The notes under the pieces were generated by a model, which worked only from the letters and a program-made list of their open reading frames with translations, was not told the origin of the DNA and ran no database searches. Made by a program: the position numbers and the translations under genes. A stretch of 64,000 nt of DNA, from the NCBI GenBank assembly GCA_002633005.1, contig NMRA01000432.1, positions 130,070 through 194,069 of the forward strand, given 5' to 3'. Each line of letters starts with the position of its first letter. Positions within the stretch are counted from its first letter, which is position 1. Of the stretch, positions 48,473 through 60,156 are shown piece by piece. The DNA is from Phoronis australis (Eukaryota; Phoronida; Phoronidae).

Positions 48473-48589
48473 AGACTGTCGTCAAAATATAGCTAGGTAC
48501 CACTGTGTGTATTTCTTCCATAGACCCCGAAATGGCACACAGCCAGGGTAGTTCTGCTCGTCACCGCGCCGTGGAACTTGTATCAACAT

Positions 48590-49075
48590 GTAAAGCTAAA
48601 GACCGGACGGGGTGCATGCAAAATCTGGGAATCAACCGACACTCACCTTGCCCGTTGCAGCCGTTTAAGTGAAAAACAATGCAATAAATGTCATTTTCTT
48701 GCGTAACTCTCCGCCTTTTCTTACAATGAAAAGTATGTCGTCGTTTTGAAAATAGTACGCTCGTGTCACTCGCACGCGCCATTTCCTCAGTTTTTGCGAC
48801 ATCTCTCGGGAAATGATGATAGCTTGGCAGCAGCAAAATTTCTTCTGAAATTCGGTTTTCCGATATCAAAATTGTAAAAACTTACAATGAAGTGAAACCA
48901 GTTCCGATAATTTGTTGTGACATGTACGCAACCTCGTAAAAGAAGAACAGATGATTGAAGAATCGGCGAACTGAAAAGAAACTGGCCAATAGGTGAAGCA
49001 ATATTTCATGGCGCCGAAAGCCGCCGCTAAAGATCGCTCCACAACTTTAGCAGCAGAACAACGGTAGAACGCCAC
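48590..49075. mobile_element. foldback element, copy 2, with rearranged arm
   Basis: 48600-48870 matches 1085-1350 in the same orientation (caaccgacactca, aagtgaaaaacaa, aataaatgtcatttt, gcgccatttcct, gcagcaaaattt). The following segment (48890-49020) matches the 1430-1530 part of copy 1 only as its reverse complement. So the two copies differ in the orientation of the internal half. It directly abuts the TTAA element starting at 49078. Confidence 0.6.
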
Positions 49076-49077
49076 AG

Positions 49078-50546
49078 TTAAAGGAGAATGCCACCCAAAA
49101 ACAACCTATTTTGTATCAATTTAGATCGAGCAGTTCTACTCGATAACGGCAGGTTCGGTTGCGATACCTGACACCTGACGGCAGACGGAGGTGTTGAAAT
49201 TATCCAATGACGTAATTGGTTTCACACGCAGTCTGTTCAGCAGTTCACAACACGGATTAGTGGTGTCAGGTTATCGCTTGAATTCATCGTTTAACACCAA
49301 TAAATCATCAAACTTCGATGTGAGACCCTTAAAATACACCGAGTTCTTATCAAAACGTGTTGTTTTATTTCGCTGTTACGGATTTACTGGTATTTGGACA
49401 CGTACCGTAGCCTACAAAGTTCGGCAGGCCAATTTACCAAGGTCCGTAGCAGGAGTTTGGGGTCTGTTCGACGATAAATGCGAAGTATTCTTCCGTGAAA
49501 TACAGACAGGAGAACCTAGATCTGTGTTGTTTATAGTTGTGATTTTTTTGAGTTTTAAGCACACAAAACGCTTGTTCACAGACCGTCAGGGCAAAGGTTG
49601 TACAGTAACAATGATTTGAATAATGTATTTATATTTCTAAATAAAGATTCCCCTAATATGTGACAATAGCATAAAAAATCGAGTAATTGTTTTACAACAG
49701 CTTTCTGTCAGCAAACACTGAATTAGCATGCGCTCACACGGCCTCGGTGCCCGGTCAATTACCTTTGTTGACGGCATCAAAATCCGGTAAAGCAGTGGTT
49801 TATTCATTGCTGGCTTCTCAAAACATTTGCACTCACGAACACTCCAAGGCATTAAAAATTGTATCTAATGAGACAGACTTTGTTTCAGTTTCATATAAGC
49901 TGCGTTGGTTAGGATCATTTTAGGAAGGGAATAATTCATTTGAAACAGAACGCAGAATAATAAACGTCTAAATTGCAACTCGCCGGCGCCAATCCCGACT
50001 TGGTCAAGAGTTCATCCGACGAAGACTTCACAGATGGATCGTTCGGTTTCACTGGCTATCAGTTCGAACCGGAATACACTGATCAAGCAATACTAGAGAG
50101 GCTCCGTGAACATGCACAGGCAACGGAACGTATGGATAGTTCTTTGGAAAGCCGGAATTCGTCAGAGAAATCACTGTTGATGAAATGCCAGTCACAGACA
50201 CGGAGATGTTTCACGTCCTCATTACTTGCTATTAACAGCATACCTTTCATTCTTGACTACCGCGAGTCACTTCAAAGCATTCCGGGCTCTCGAGGAAGTC
50301 AAAAAACGATATACCCGCTTTCTTCGCAACTTCATAGTTCGGACAAGCGGGAACCGATGCACCGCAATATAGCGGCATTCACTCTGCAGACGAACCACTG
50401 ACGTCGCTGCTTCGCTTCTCACCTTCCTCACATGTTAACGCGACACCTCTCGGCAAGGTGAGGTCGACCGTATAAGAGGCGATGTGGATATAGACCGATT
50501 AAGACGATAAAAAAGACTGATTAAATCGAGTGGCATTCTCCTTTAA
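49078..50546. mobile_element. TTAA-flanked TIR DNA element, copy 2
   Basis: Starts ttaaaggagaatgccaccc and ends gagtggcattctcctttaa. The termini are perfect for about 16 bases, with TTAA on both sides. It aligns with 6812-9056 along its length but contains the 188-bp segment only once. The open frame at 49973-50401 contains SSDEDFTDGSFGFTGYQFEP and looks like a captured or ancestral coding exon. No transposase catalytic motif is recognised. Confidence 0.8.
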
Positions 50547-50749
50547 GACGAATCACGATAAAACTCTTAAAATTGGTCATGACATCCAAGAAAAACGCTG
50601 TGCTTTTGTAAAGCGCCACATGAGTGCATGACAGACTGGATGTTTACAAGATATTACAAAGAAAATCTGAAACATAGTAGTCTTCAGTGGTGTCGAAGGT
50701 CTATCTTGTATCTAGGGGTTACGCATTCATTCTGAAAACAGAGCCAATG

Positions 50750-51893
50750 TTCACTTATTTTTTTTTTCTGAATCATGAGATGGATGTACGCATGGCAGAC
50801 AACGTTGAAGATTCAGTTGTGCCTGGGCCTGACCAAGCATACAGTAAAGTTGCTACGGTATCATGCAGTGCAGCTTCGCAGGCTGACATCACAACAGACC
50901 AGTCAACACAAACTGATGATGACTATGAGAAAGAGGAATTGCGGCTACTTGTAAAGCTTAGCAGCAGGAGAAATGTATTTGCCGCTACGAAAAGAATTCA
51001 CCAACAAAGCACCAGCGTTTGGTGCACGAGAAACTCTCACATACATGTACGACATTCATGTTCTGGACCGGGCTTTCTACATTAGTGTTATTCTTCGGGC
51101 TCTTTAAATTCTTGGAGCCAAACGCCAGTCGTTTACAATACAACTGGGGACCGTCAACCCCAACTGGAAGACGATAGTCACAAGTCCGGAAAACCAAGAA
51201 AATTAACATTGTTAGACGAATTCTTTGCAGTGCTGGTGAGGCGGAAAGTTGAGGGTTCTTTTCAGCGTTTCGGTGTCCCATTTTTTAAAACTATTTGAAA
51301 CTTGGGTTAGATGTCTCAGTCTTGAATTGTGTGCAATTGTTCGTTTTCCATCGTTGGCAGAGATACGCCAAAATATTTCTCCTGTTTCAATAAGTAATAA
51401 TTTTCTTACAGAAGCCACCATCACTTAAATCTCAGCGTGAGCTAGGTGGTCTAATTGTAAGCCCCACAACACGTACAAAACCCTCCTGGAGTTTCTCTAT
51501 ATGGTGCAATTGTTTATGTCTCCGATTTCTATGGAAGTGCTGCCAGTGGTCGCTTCATTACTAGGGACTGTGGCATTATAAATTGTCTCAACCTGGGAGA
51601 TAATATCATGCCTGACCGGAGGTTTTTGATTGACAATTTATTAGCTCCACGGCAGGTAACTCTAAACAGTCCTCCACTGATTCAGAGATGGTGTGCAGAG
51701 TCAGCTAACTGCGAAGCAGATAGAAGAAACTCGGCGAAATGCTACCCTGAGAATTCATGTAGAGCGAGCAATTCAGACGGTGAAGACTTTTCATTTGATT
51801 GGCGGTGTTTTACCGCTATCGCTCCAACCTCTTGCAAATGACATTTTTAAAGTTTGTTCCTACTTTACAAACTTTCAAACACAGATTCTGTAA
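50750..51893 (+). pseudogene. decayed DDE_Tnp_4-family transposase
   Basis: Pieces in different plus frames follow family order: an N-terminal acidic part (50770-50990), a helix-turn-helix-like part near 51190-51290, KPPSLKSQRE at about 51413-51442, VSDFYGS near 51520 (an Asp box), and NIMPDRRFLIDNLLAP at ~51605. The final part is KQIEETRRNATLRIHVERAI followed by LPLSLQPLANDIF and a CSYFTNFQ tail (51710-51890), containing the final catalytic Glu (HVER). Frameshifts break the protein. The family includes PIF/Harbinger and ISL2EU-type transposases; which one cannot be settled here. Terminal repeats were not located. Confidence 0.75.
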
Positions 51894-52194
51894 CAGATGG
51901 CAGCTCGTAGGCAAATAGGAATGTGATTGGTGACATATGTATTTCCCTTGCACACAAGAAGGGTTTTTATGCTCGGTCAAGTAGCAGAATTGTTTTCATT
52001 CGCTCCAGCGGAAAAAGCCTTGATCATCTGGATTACGTTCCGTTGGTTACATTTATTGGGAGAAAAGTGAGATCACGCAAGTGTTAGCGAGATATCACCG
52101 TACATTAAAAACGATGATCACACAAACTTTGCTTCCGAATACTATGCATCCAGTCTATAGAACGTTCCCTTCTGGGTGATTTCGCTTCCCATAT

Positions 52195-52340
52195 GCACGA
52201 CGGGCGGCGCAGCAATGAAAAATGTGGGGGCAATAACCCCCCTGTGGTGCACCGCCCACGCGCCGTGGGTGTCGCAGCACTGATACAAGTGGCGGCTATA
52301 GGCCCTCTCCAACCCCCCTATGGTGCGCCGCCCATGATAG
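52195..52340. mobile_element. head-to-tail dimer of a GC-rich hairpin MITE
   Basis: Two units of about 70 bases, each with inverted ends: gggcggcgcagcaatg ... ggtgcaccgccca, and gtgggtgtcgcagcactg ... ggtgcgccgccca. The second unit shares its internal ggctata segment with the fragment near 21113-21150. Confidence 0.55.
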
Positions 52341-52859
52341 ACACCTAGGAGCTCTCTCGAAAAAATTTATGTAGCTCATCTTTCGAACTGAAATTTATTT
52401 TGCTAACTTGACTTGTCATATACTTGAAATACCACTTAAGATTTTTGTCGAACGTTTAGCGACTAGTTGTCCGTTGACAAAGTCGAAATAACTCGACTGC
52501 CTCAGTGATTACGAAAATTGTGAAATCCCTGGCACTTATTGCCACTCTTCCCAATTTGCTTTCCTTCCGGTCCCCGGTGTGTAAACGGTATCGAAAAGGC
52601 TTCCACGAGTGTTTTTTCGAATCATGTTACCGAAAGAGTCATTACAAGAGCTCTTTCTTTGTTACGTCACACCATAATCTATGGCCTCACATTTATAGAA
52701 ATACTCATTCAGTTCCAAGTGCATCCGAATGAGCCTAAACACATATATGTGCGTAGGTCTGTATGGTAGCTGATGCAAACCTCTGAAGAAAATTAGGTTT
52801 GGCTAATGACCGTCTGATGAGTAAGGTATGATTGTCACAGAGTTTCAAGCGAATTCATC

Positions 52860-53155
52860 TGGACATTATGCGCGCACCCGGGGGGAGCTCGGGGGCTCAA
52901 ACGAGCCCCTTCATTTGGCGAAGTGGAAAAAAGTCCACCTCAGAGAAACAAAAAGTCCGAAAAGTAGAAAACGAGACAAAAGTGCAGTAAAAAGTCAGGA
53001 ACTACTAAAATTTGGAGAGTACACAATTCATAGCACTGAACGTACCCCGTTTTTTATTGTAAAAGGTCCACACTCTCAGGAATTTGAGCCTCCACCCGCC
53101 CCCGTTTTTAGGCTGTGTCTGCGCATGGAAAGGTGCATGGTGGTGCGGGTTTGAA
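52860..53155. repeat. dispersed repeat, second copy of the 21870-22150 family
   Basis: Same order of blocks as at 21870-22150, including aaaaagtccg, gaaaacgagacaaaagt, taccccgttttttat and tgcgcatgga. No conserved open frame. Confidence 0.55.
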
Positions 53156-54439
53156 ATAATGTTTCTCGTGACTGTGTGGCAACGGTGTATGTTGTATTGT
53201 TTGCTGTCAAATAAAATTTTCATAGCAACCTGCATATTAATCTTATTCCTGCACCTCACTGCGTGTGAACGTAAGCGCTACAAAAATCAACGGAACAGTG
53301 TTTCACGAAAGAATTTTTCGAATACGCATTTTTCAAGAATAAGAAAACAATCTTGATAGTGGCAGTCCATGGTGAACGCAGATGTGAAGTTTTTCCAGTC
53401 TCTGTATTCGTAAAATTTGGGTAGGGACCAAACCTACCTTCCAGCTGTTAACTCACTTTCCTCCAATTCATAGTGCCAACGCTACCAAGTATCAATATCT
53501 CCCTCGTATGGAGCCATCAAAAAACCTTGCCCTCTCTCACAGCGCCACCTCTACAAGAGAGTGACCCTGCAAAATGCTGACGATCGGCATGCAGAAATCC
53601 GTAGTTAGGCAAGAATGCGCATGCCTCGGTTTGGTCATTTTTCGTAACCATAGACACCTTTAAGGAATAAAATACTATGTGATGTCTATGGTCGTAACCT
53701 ACTTGCCGTGAATGGGCCGGAAATTTATAATGAAGTGTTTTATTCGACACCTTTTTATCTGGAGTTTGTTACAAAACATGAGCTTATGTGGAAAGCATCA
53801 ATTTAATCTCATTGTTCTTGTCGTCGCAGCACCCATAATATTCCGATAACTACGGTATATGTACATTCTACTTCTGCTGCGGGTACCAGCATACAATCGC
53901 ATGCGCCACAGGGCATTTCTCAATAGATCGAGCGATATGCTTCGGCATTTCTCAACGTGTGAATGTTATTGTCCAACCAACTGGAATTTCCGAATGTTAC
54001 TTCGGTATCAATGAGACGTCATGTTACAGGAACCTTTCTCAGTGCTAACTAAGGAAAAGTGCATTTTTAGCCTTTCAGAGTCGCGCATCAGCACCGGTCT
54101 TTTTTAAAATAAGTGCCAGTTTCAAATAAGAGTTGGGTAAATGACAGCAAGGAGTGTACGTTGAATTACTACACTCCTTGATGACAGTCAATCGCTGTAA
54201 TTTAGAGCATATTTAATGATAAAACCACAAGAATGTCAACTTCGACCGTCGAGCCTTGCATTATGACCTTGACCTTAATTACTACAGCGACAAGTTTTTG
54301 AGTTCAAACACAGATTCGTTTACATCCCTTCATTTTTGACAATAGATAACATCCATGCGAGTCCCTGTGGACAGTTTTGTTACGAGACAGGGAACAGCAC
54401 GCTTCCGTGTTACGAATAAAGTATCTATAATGGTAATTC

Positions 54440-55440
54440 TTATACATATTAAACAAAATTACTACATACGTAACACATTGAAGTCAAATGTTTAATACAC
54501 AATGTACTTGAGAATGTATTGAGTAACGCTTTCCACACGTCTCCACCGGGCTGTATCGTCTTGCGCACCACACACTTCGACGAATCTGCTCTACCGTTGG
54601 CCTGGTGGTGATGCGGGCTGCTAGTTGTATGCTGGGCGTATCGAACAGAAAAAACTGTTCGAAAACGGATGAATATTGTTCGGGCCGTTATCACCGACAC
54701 GTAAACTGAGTTCACCGTGTGCAGCGAATATGGACTGCAGCATGGATATCAGTGTCTCTGAGGTCAAATCTCGTCACTCTGCTAGCTCAATGAAGTTAGA
54801 ATAGAATCTATGACCACCATGAAGTTAAGAGATCCTTTGTCTCAAAGCAATCAGTGGCAACTACTTCCCTAGGATACTTCGGCACTGGGTATGTCATGAG
54901 AGGTTGCTTGACTTGTGCCGGGGTTGACATCTCTGAAGATAAGACAAGCTCTGAAAAGGTACTTTCCAAATGCTTGTGGTCGCTCTGTTCCAATATTTTC
55001 AGTTATTCTTTCCAAGGAAGTACTTCTCGAAGCGCACTGTCGCAAAGATGATTGCCAGACATATCTTCTCTAGCTGAATGTAATTACGCTCCGTGGGGAT
55101 CAACGCACGTGATTCGAAAGCTACAGTTAGGGTGCACCTAGCTCTACCAGTTCATCTTTTGCAACGTCATAGTACTTCAGTATAGTGAGAAGCGTTTTGA
55201 TCTGTTGGAAGGTTTTATCATGTTCTGACTTCCAACTGAAGGTAGCGTCACTGTGCGTGAGGTGTAGGCCCCTATCAGTGGTTCAGAGGCAAAGCTTTGC
55301 AAGAAAATTTGGCTAATTAAGTTACCATACCGGTCTGTCGTCGTATTCCAGCACTGTCGGTTGGATATCCTTTATAGCTTTGACTTGAAACAGGTCAGTC
55401 CGGAGCCCTTCTGCAGAAAGTATAGGCTATGTCCGTTAAA
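54440..55440 (-). pseudogene. gypsy-type pol remnant (RT tail, RNase H, integrase)
   Basis: On the minus strand, in order and across frames: RT thumb/connection-like sequence (55270-55420), a TFSWKSEHDKTFQQIK-like segment (~55200-55250), an RNase H-like ERNYIQLEKICLAIIFATVR segment (~55040-55110), the start of the integrase core (PKYPREVVATDCFE, ~54845-54890), and HTTSSPHHHQANGRADSS (~54585-54640), where integrases usually have Glu after the QANGRA box and here Asp is read. Stops and deletions throughout make it non-functional. It is opposite in strand to the gag remnant at 46.9 kb, so not simply its missing pol. Confidence 0.75.
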
Positions 55441-55444
55441 GTGT

Positions 55445-56060
55445 TTAGACCGCGAAAAAATAGACTAAATTTCATTATAAAAAGTGGTTCTTTGCACTGA
55501 AACAGAAGTTAAATTGTTCCCAGTTATTTGGGCTGTTTTTTCTTAAAGAATTTGTATATCTGTTGCCCTCAAGTACATATTACCTGTAGTTTCAAATTTC
55601 AAAAAAAGGTTTTCCAACTGCTCCTCACTTCGTTGTTTTTTCTCCCACAAGGCAAAGCACGTCTCCTTATTTGGTATTGCAAGACAAAGACTTAGCGGCG
55701 CATTTCCTTATATGGAAAATTTGACCTTTGACCTGAAGCGACTTCAAGCAACTGATTGTTCGCACATTCATCATAAGAGGGAGGGAGATTAGAAACTCTG
55801 TGATAACCACAGTTTTTCCTTCGCGCGTATTTAAAAATAGTGAAATTTGTGATTATTTCTGGATATTTTCTCACAGGGGATAGTGGATTCATCTGCACTA
55901 GACATTGCGAGATGATACTTTCGCCGGGAATTGTTTAAAAGGTATTTTTCACGAGCTTTCGCGTTCCATACCTCTTTCTGAGCTGATTGTATGAAAACCT
56001 CTTTCAAACACAACTCTGTGTTACGATTTTACGTCAGTATATTCTAGAGATCTACAAGAT
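55445..56060. other. no recognised feature
   Basis: AT-rich. Small overlapping minus-strand frames at 55692-55898 and 55831-56013 have no recognisable family. Confidence 0.3.
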
Positions 56061-56066
56061 GCATAT

Positions 56067-56274
56067 AGATTATTACATGGCAAAGTCGTTATCCCCCGTT
56101 ATCTAGAGCCCGAGTGGATTTTGGAGAATTATCGCCCGAGGGGCGTTATCTAGAGCCCGAGTGGATTTTGGAGAATTATCGCCCGAGGGGCGTTAGCCCC
56201 GAGGGTGATAATTCTACAAAATCCACGAGGGCTATAGATAACGGGGGATAACGGCTGATAACATGTAATAATCT
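56067..56274. mobile_element. foldback element with an internal direct duplication
   Basis: The outer arms agattattacatg ... catgtaataatct and cgttatcccccgttatct ... agataacgggggataacg form a long hairpin. Inside, a ~55-base stretch (cgttatctagagcccgagtg ...atcgcccgagggg) is present twice in tandem on the left, but only once, inverted, on the right. Confidence 0.75.
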
Positions 56275-56810
56275 ATTTATACCACATACTAAACGAGAAA
56301 CATTTCAATGAATCGATTTACCTTTTCTGACTCTCCACGGCTTTGTAACTACTTTCTATGTCAGAGGCCCGGGGTCGGAGGTCGTGACCTTTTAAGAAAA
56401 GCCGGGCAATTTTTGTCAAATAATGCTTTTACTCAAAACCAATTGAAAACTTAAATATAATAGAAATAAATTGAATTTATAAATTAAGGTTTACCAACTA
56501 TTATAGCTTAAAGCACTTTTTTCACGCTAAGCTTCGACCGGGAAATTATCGTCTGCTAAAGTAGGTTACCACTGGTAACTGAATATAATTCTCAAGTCAA
56601 AGATCCTGACGACACGATACCCGCATTCAAACTGGAGATCGGTGATTTACAAGTAAGAGGACAAGAGAGAAAAGTTTCACTGAATTAAGATATCATTTTT
56701 ATGGAACTTATGTGCCTTATTTTTCGTAGCGTATAAGTACAGTACAATGCGGTTTGTCGAACATGCGATTATTGCGCATGCTCATTTAAGTATTCTATTT
56801 TCACTGTTGA
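56275..56810. other. no recognised feature
   Basis: AT-rich non-coding sequence between the foldback element and the split SINE. Confidence 0.3.
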
Positions 56811-56819
56811 TGACGTCAG

Positions 56820-58262
56820 TCGCTGCATGGTGTAGTGGTAAAGTCGGCGACCAGCAATTGACCTATCGCAAGCTCCGCCCCTATGCGAAAAGTCACGTGA
56901 TACCCGACATTCGAACGAGATGTCAGAGGCAAATACACTGTCGCTAAACCGTTAAACGACGTTCCTGGTGCAATCGATGAGTGTTTTTGCACTATTTGAA
57001 AACTCGTCGACAGAAACAAGAGGCGATGCTTTTCAACAGTGAATCGTACGTTCATGATATGGGAATTTGTAAAGGTGACGATCAAAAAATAAGTGCTCGA
57101 GGAGCCAGAGAAAATCCGAAGAACCCCTCGGCCTCGGGGCTACCTTCACCTGACAAATGACAAGGCCACTGATACGATATGTTCATGTAAAGCTGGGTGT
57201 GTACCTTAAAGTCCAGTTATCTGTACGATTCCATAGATTTCATGATCTTTCGAATAAAATCAGTGAAGATTCACCGATATTTTTATTCTGTCGTCTGNGT
57301 ATGGTTACAAAAGATTACAAGTCTGGTGTGGTAGTTGCAAAAATAGGGTATTTACAAAAATAACTCAAATTCTTTTTTAAAGCTTCATAAATCTCAATAT
57401 CATGTTTGAACCACACCAAAATGAGCTCTCTCTAACTCTACAGACATAGTGTATGCTAGAGGTACACGTCAAAAAGTAATTCAACAGATTATTTTTAGTG
57501 ACAACAGCTCGACCAAGGCTTTGAGTTCCGGCAGTAATCCAGTGCCCTTCCCTGTGCCGATCGAATCTCTTAATTTTGACCGGGAGAGAAGTTCAGTTGA
57601 ACGCCAGCTTACGGTTTATGAATAACAAAAATGTACCTCTGATACGAAACAAAATTATGCCCATTAGGTTGAAATAAATAAAAAAAAACGTAAAATAAAA
57701 ATGTCCTTAAAAACAACAATTTCCGGGGACTACCGCTAGTGCTGAGATCCAGCAGGTGCCGAGACAAAGGCGGCCAGACGTAGCCAACTGGGGAGTCGAA
57801 ATCTGAGATAGCCCTGCACCATAGCCACCAAGCTGAAAAGTGCGTATCTTGGAACTAATATATATGTGTATATTATAGCCTTCGAGTTATCGCTAAGTTC
57901 AGCTGCTCGTGTGGCCGTACAGTTTGATCCATAGTTTAGGCTTTTCAACATCATTTTTCGGCTTAGGACATGCCAAAAATGACGGGATATTATTCTGGAG
58001 CAGCATAACGGCTGTCGAGGCTACACACGTCATATCAACACCGTTTCCCCATTCTTAGAGGACAATTTCTTGAGCTACAGACTAAAGTAAGTTTTACTCG
58101 ACTGCGTGTGGTTTGTCGGGTAAAATGGCGGCTTGGAAACGCAGACGAAGGTGTGCCAAGAATGCTGCGTTCTGATTGGTCAATTAAGCCGTCCGTCATA
58201 ATCCTGGCGATAGGTCAATTCCAGGGTCCCGGGTTCGACTCCGTCCTCGGTTTCCCGCCAAA
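56820..58262 (+). repeat. tRNA-derived SINE head split by an inserted TIR element
   Basis: A pol III A-box-like tggtgtagtggtaaagtcgg lies at 56828-56847 and a B-box ggttcgactcc at 58232-58242, about 1.4 kb apart. Between them is a TIR element (56855-58220). Its flanks are both ccag (56851-56854 and 58221-58224), so removing the element and one ccag would put the boxes at normal tRNA spacing. The unit is therefore a tRNA-like SINE promoter interrupted by a later insertion. The body of the SINE was not delimited. Confidence 0.6.
56855..58220. mobile_element. 1.37-kb TIR element inserted in the SINE
   Basis: The left end caattgacctatcgc is mirrored by gcgataggtcaatt on the right, with putative ccag target duplications. 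The right ~140 bases match 61441-61620 in inverted orientation. No transposase fragment was recognised. It includes an ambiguous base at 57298. Confidence 0.65.
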
Positions 58263-59990
58263 TCGTTCTCACTAGTGAGATAACTTTATGGGTTATTACA
58301 CGTTGTATTTGCCATTTGACGCTAATATTGTGGTATAAATCTACTTACTATGCTGTCTAACTCCCAACTGAAAACTTGTTAGCATATGAACTAGAGATCA
58401 TATGCTCATGAGTCATAATCAGATTTCAGAGAATTGTTTTGCACAACTTACACAATCTATGATTCTAGCTACCAGTGCCGTTTTGAACTCTGAAATTCTA
58501 GTGAAACCACGAACATAACACTGATCCAGCATTAAAATTTACTTCATTTAAACTATGTCTAATATATTATAAGTCGTCGTTCCGTTCAATAAACATGTGG
58601 TTGCTTTTTTATTGAATTGAATTCTTATTTCTATGCCTATTCTGTTGCCTCGCAGTCGGCATCCGAATCACCGGGTTCAAAGAAAATGAAACACAACTCT
58701 GCGCTCGCTAAAAAAACGTGACGATTTCACTATCAAAACTATTAGCTTAGTGCACAAAAAAGAGTGGAGAGACTTTAAATCTATCTATATTGACTGTACG
58801 ACCTTAAAGTTAAGTTATTGCATTGTGTTATCCCGTGCTCTCAACTCGAGCATTGAGCATTTGTGAACTGATTCATAAAGTACTTCGTGAGAGTAAACAT
58901 AACAAACAAACTTGTAACGTCTCGCATAAAACTCACGTTTACCGAAAACAGGCCCCGGCAAAGGGCGGATATTTGGAAAATAACTTTTCAAAAATGTAAA
59001 ACGAATCCGAATATCACTGTGTCCTTAAAATTGTCCTTCTAACACGTTTAGTTACCAAGACACCCAATATCTCGTTAAATGACTGTCTTCTCAGTACAAT
59101 CGTGATCCCAGAATATAATGTCTTGAGGAAAATAACAAAATTTTACAGTTAAACACATTGCATGAGAACAATCCACCAGATTTTTCATTTCACGAAACAT
59201 GCAAACATGCAGTTATTGAAAATTTGCCCATGAACCTAGTTTTGGGTGGGCCCTTTTTCGGAAATTCCCGCCCCCAGAACCCTGTTCTGATTGGTCTAGG
59301 TCATCTCTCTAAATATAGTCACTCGTTTGTACGTACTACGTTGGTACTGATGTACTGATTCCATGAAGTTCAAAAAATCAACTTCTGAATGTCGTGTGCA
59401 GGTTGGCATCAAATATATTGGCAAGTACACAAATGGTGTGTAATTTTAAACGGAAGAACTTTTTACGTTTGAACACTTCATCTAGGAATGAGGTTGACAA
59501 CTTCAGACTAAATTGTCAGGTGAATTTTCGCGAAACTTGGTCTTGATGAACTCACCCCGATGTCGGATCGCTTTTCACACTTTAATATCGGCCACCACGC
59601 TTCTTTTATTTATCTACCCGAGATAATTCCACTAGGCCTAAAAGCTGTGAGGGTAAAATACTCATCCGAGTTTGTAGCGCGACCCTACCAATCACCGTAT
59701 GTGTAGCTACGGCCACGACCGCCGGCCGGGGCTCCCCACTTGTCACGGGATCGGCCCCTCAGGCGGCGGGGTAACATGTTCGGCTGGAGGGTTGCCCTGT
59801 AAAAAATATAGGAACGTATCATGTCGTAGCGTGAGGCTCCTGACTGTATATGAATATTTACATAACTTTCAAACAGGGGAAATTTTCTCCTTTGTTTTCA
59901 TGCGTTTCAGGTGATGCAGTCAGCAATGGGAAATTAAATTTTCCTCACTGCAGCGAGCGCCTACTCACGTTGGATTTGTAAGTGCATTGT
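58263..59990. other. upstream region of PIP4K2; no gene recognised
   Basis: AT-rich except for a GC-rich patch at about 59700-59790. No exon with family similarity is seen on either strand. Confidence 0.3.
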
Positions 59991-60156
59991 GGGTAATTCG
60001 TGGTTTCCTTTCGCCATATTGGAATTTTCATGGGAAGTGATTGTTTTGGTCATTTCAGCTAGATATGATGCTTTTTAGATAGTTTCGGTCGCTGCCTTAC
60101 TTAATTAAAGTAAGGAATTATTACAATCGTTCAAGTGCAATATCACAGGAGATAAC
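59990..60156 (+). promoter_or_regulatory. probable PIP4K2 promoter and 5' UTR
   Basis: The sequence immediately upstream of the start contains cgccatattgg at about 60013-60023, matching the YY1 consensus (CGCCATnTT), and gcattgtgggtaatt just before it. No TATA box is evident. The start context is gataacATGG, with purine-poor -3 but G at +4. Confidence 0.4.

Noticed and set aside
58225-58262. Functional tRNA gene
   Set aside because: Only a B-box/T-arm-like stretch is adjacent; the A box is 1.4 kb away beyond an insertion and no cloverleaf forms locally.
59699-59914. GC-rich plus-strand frame as a gene
   Set aside because: No family similarity or exon signals; probably part of an unidentified repeat or upstream non-coding sequence.
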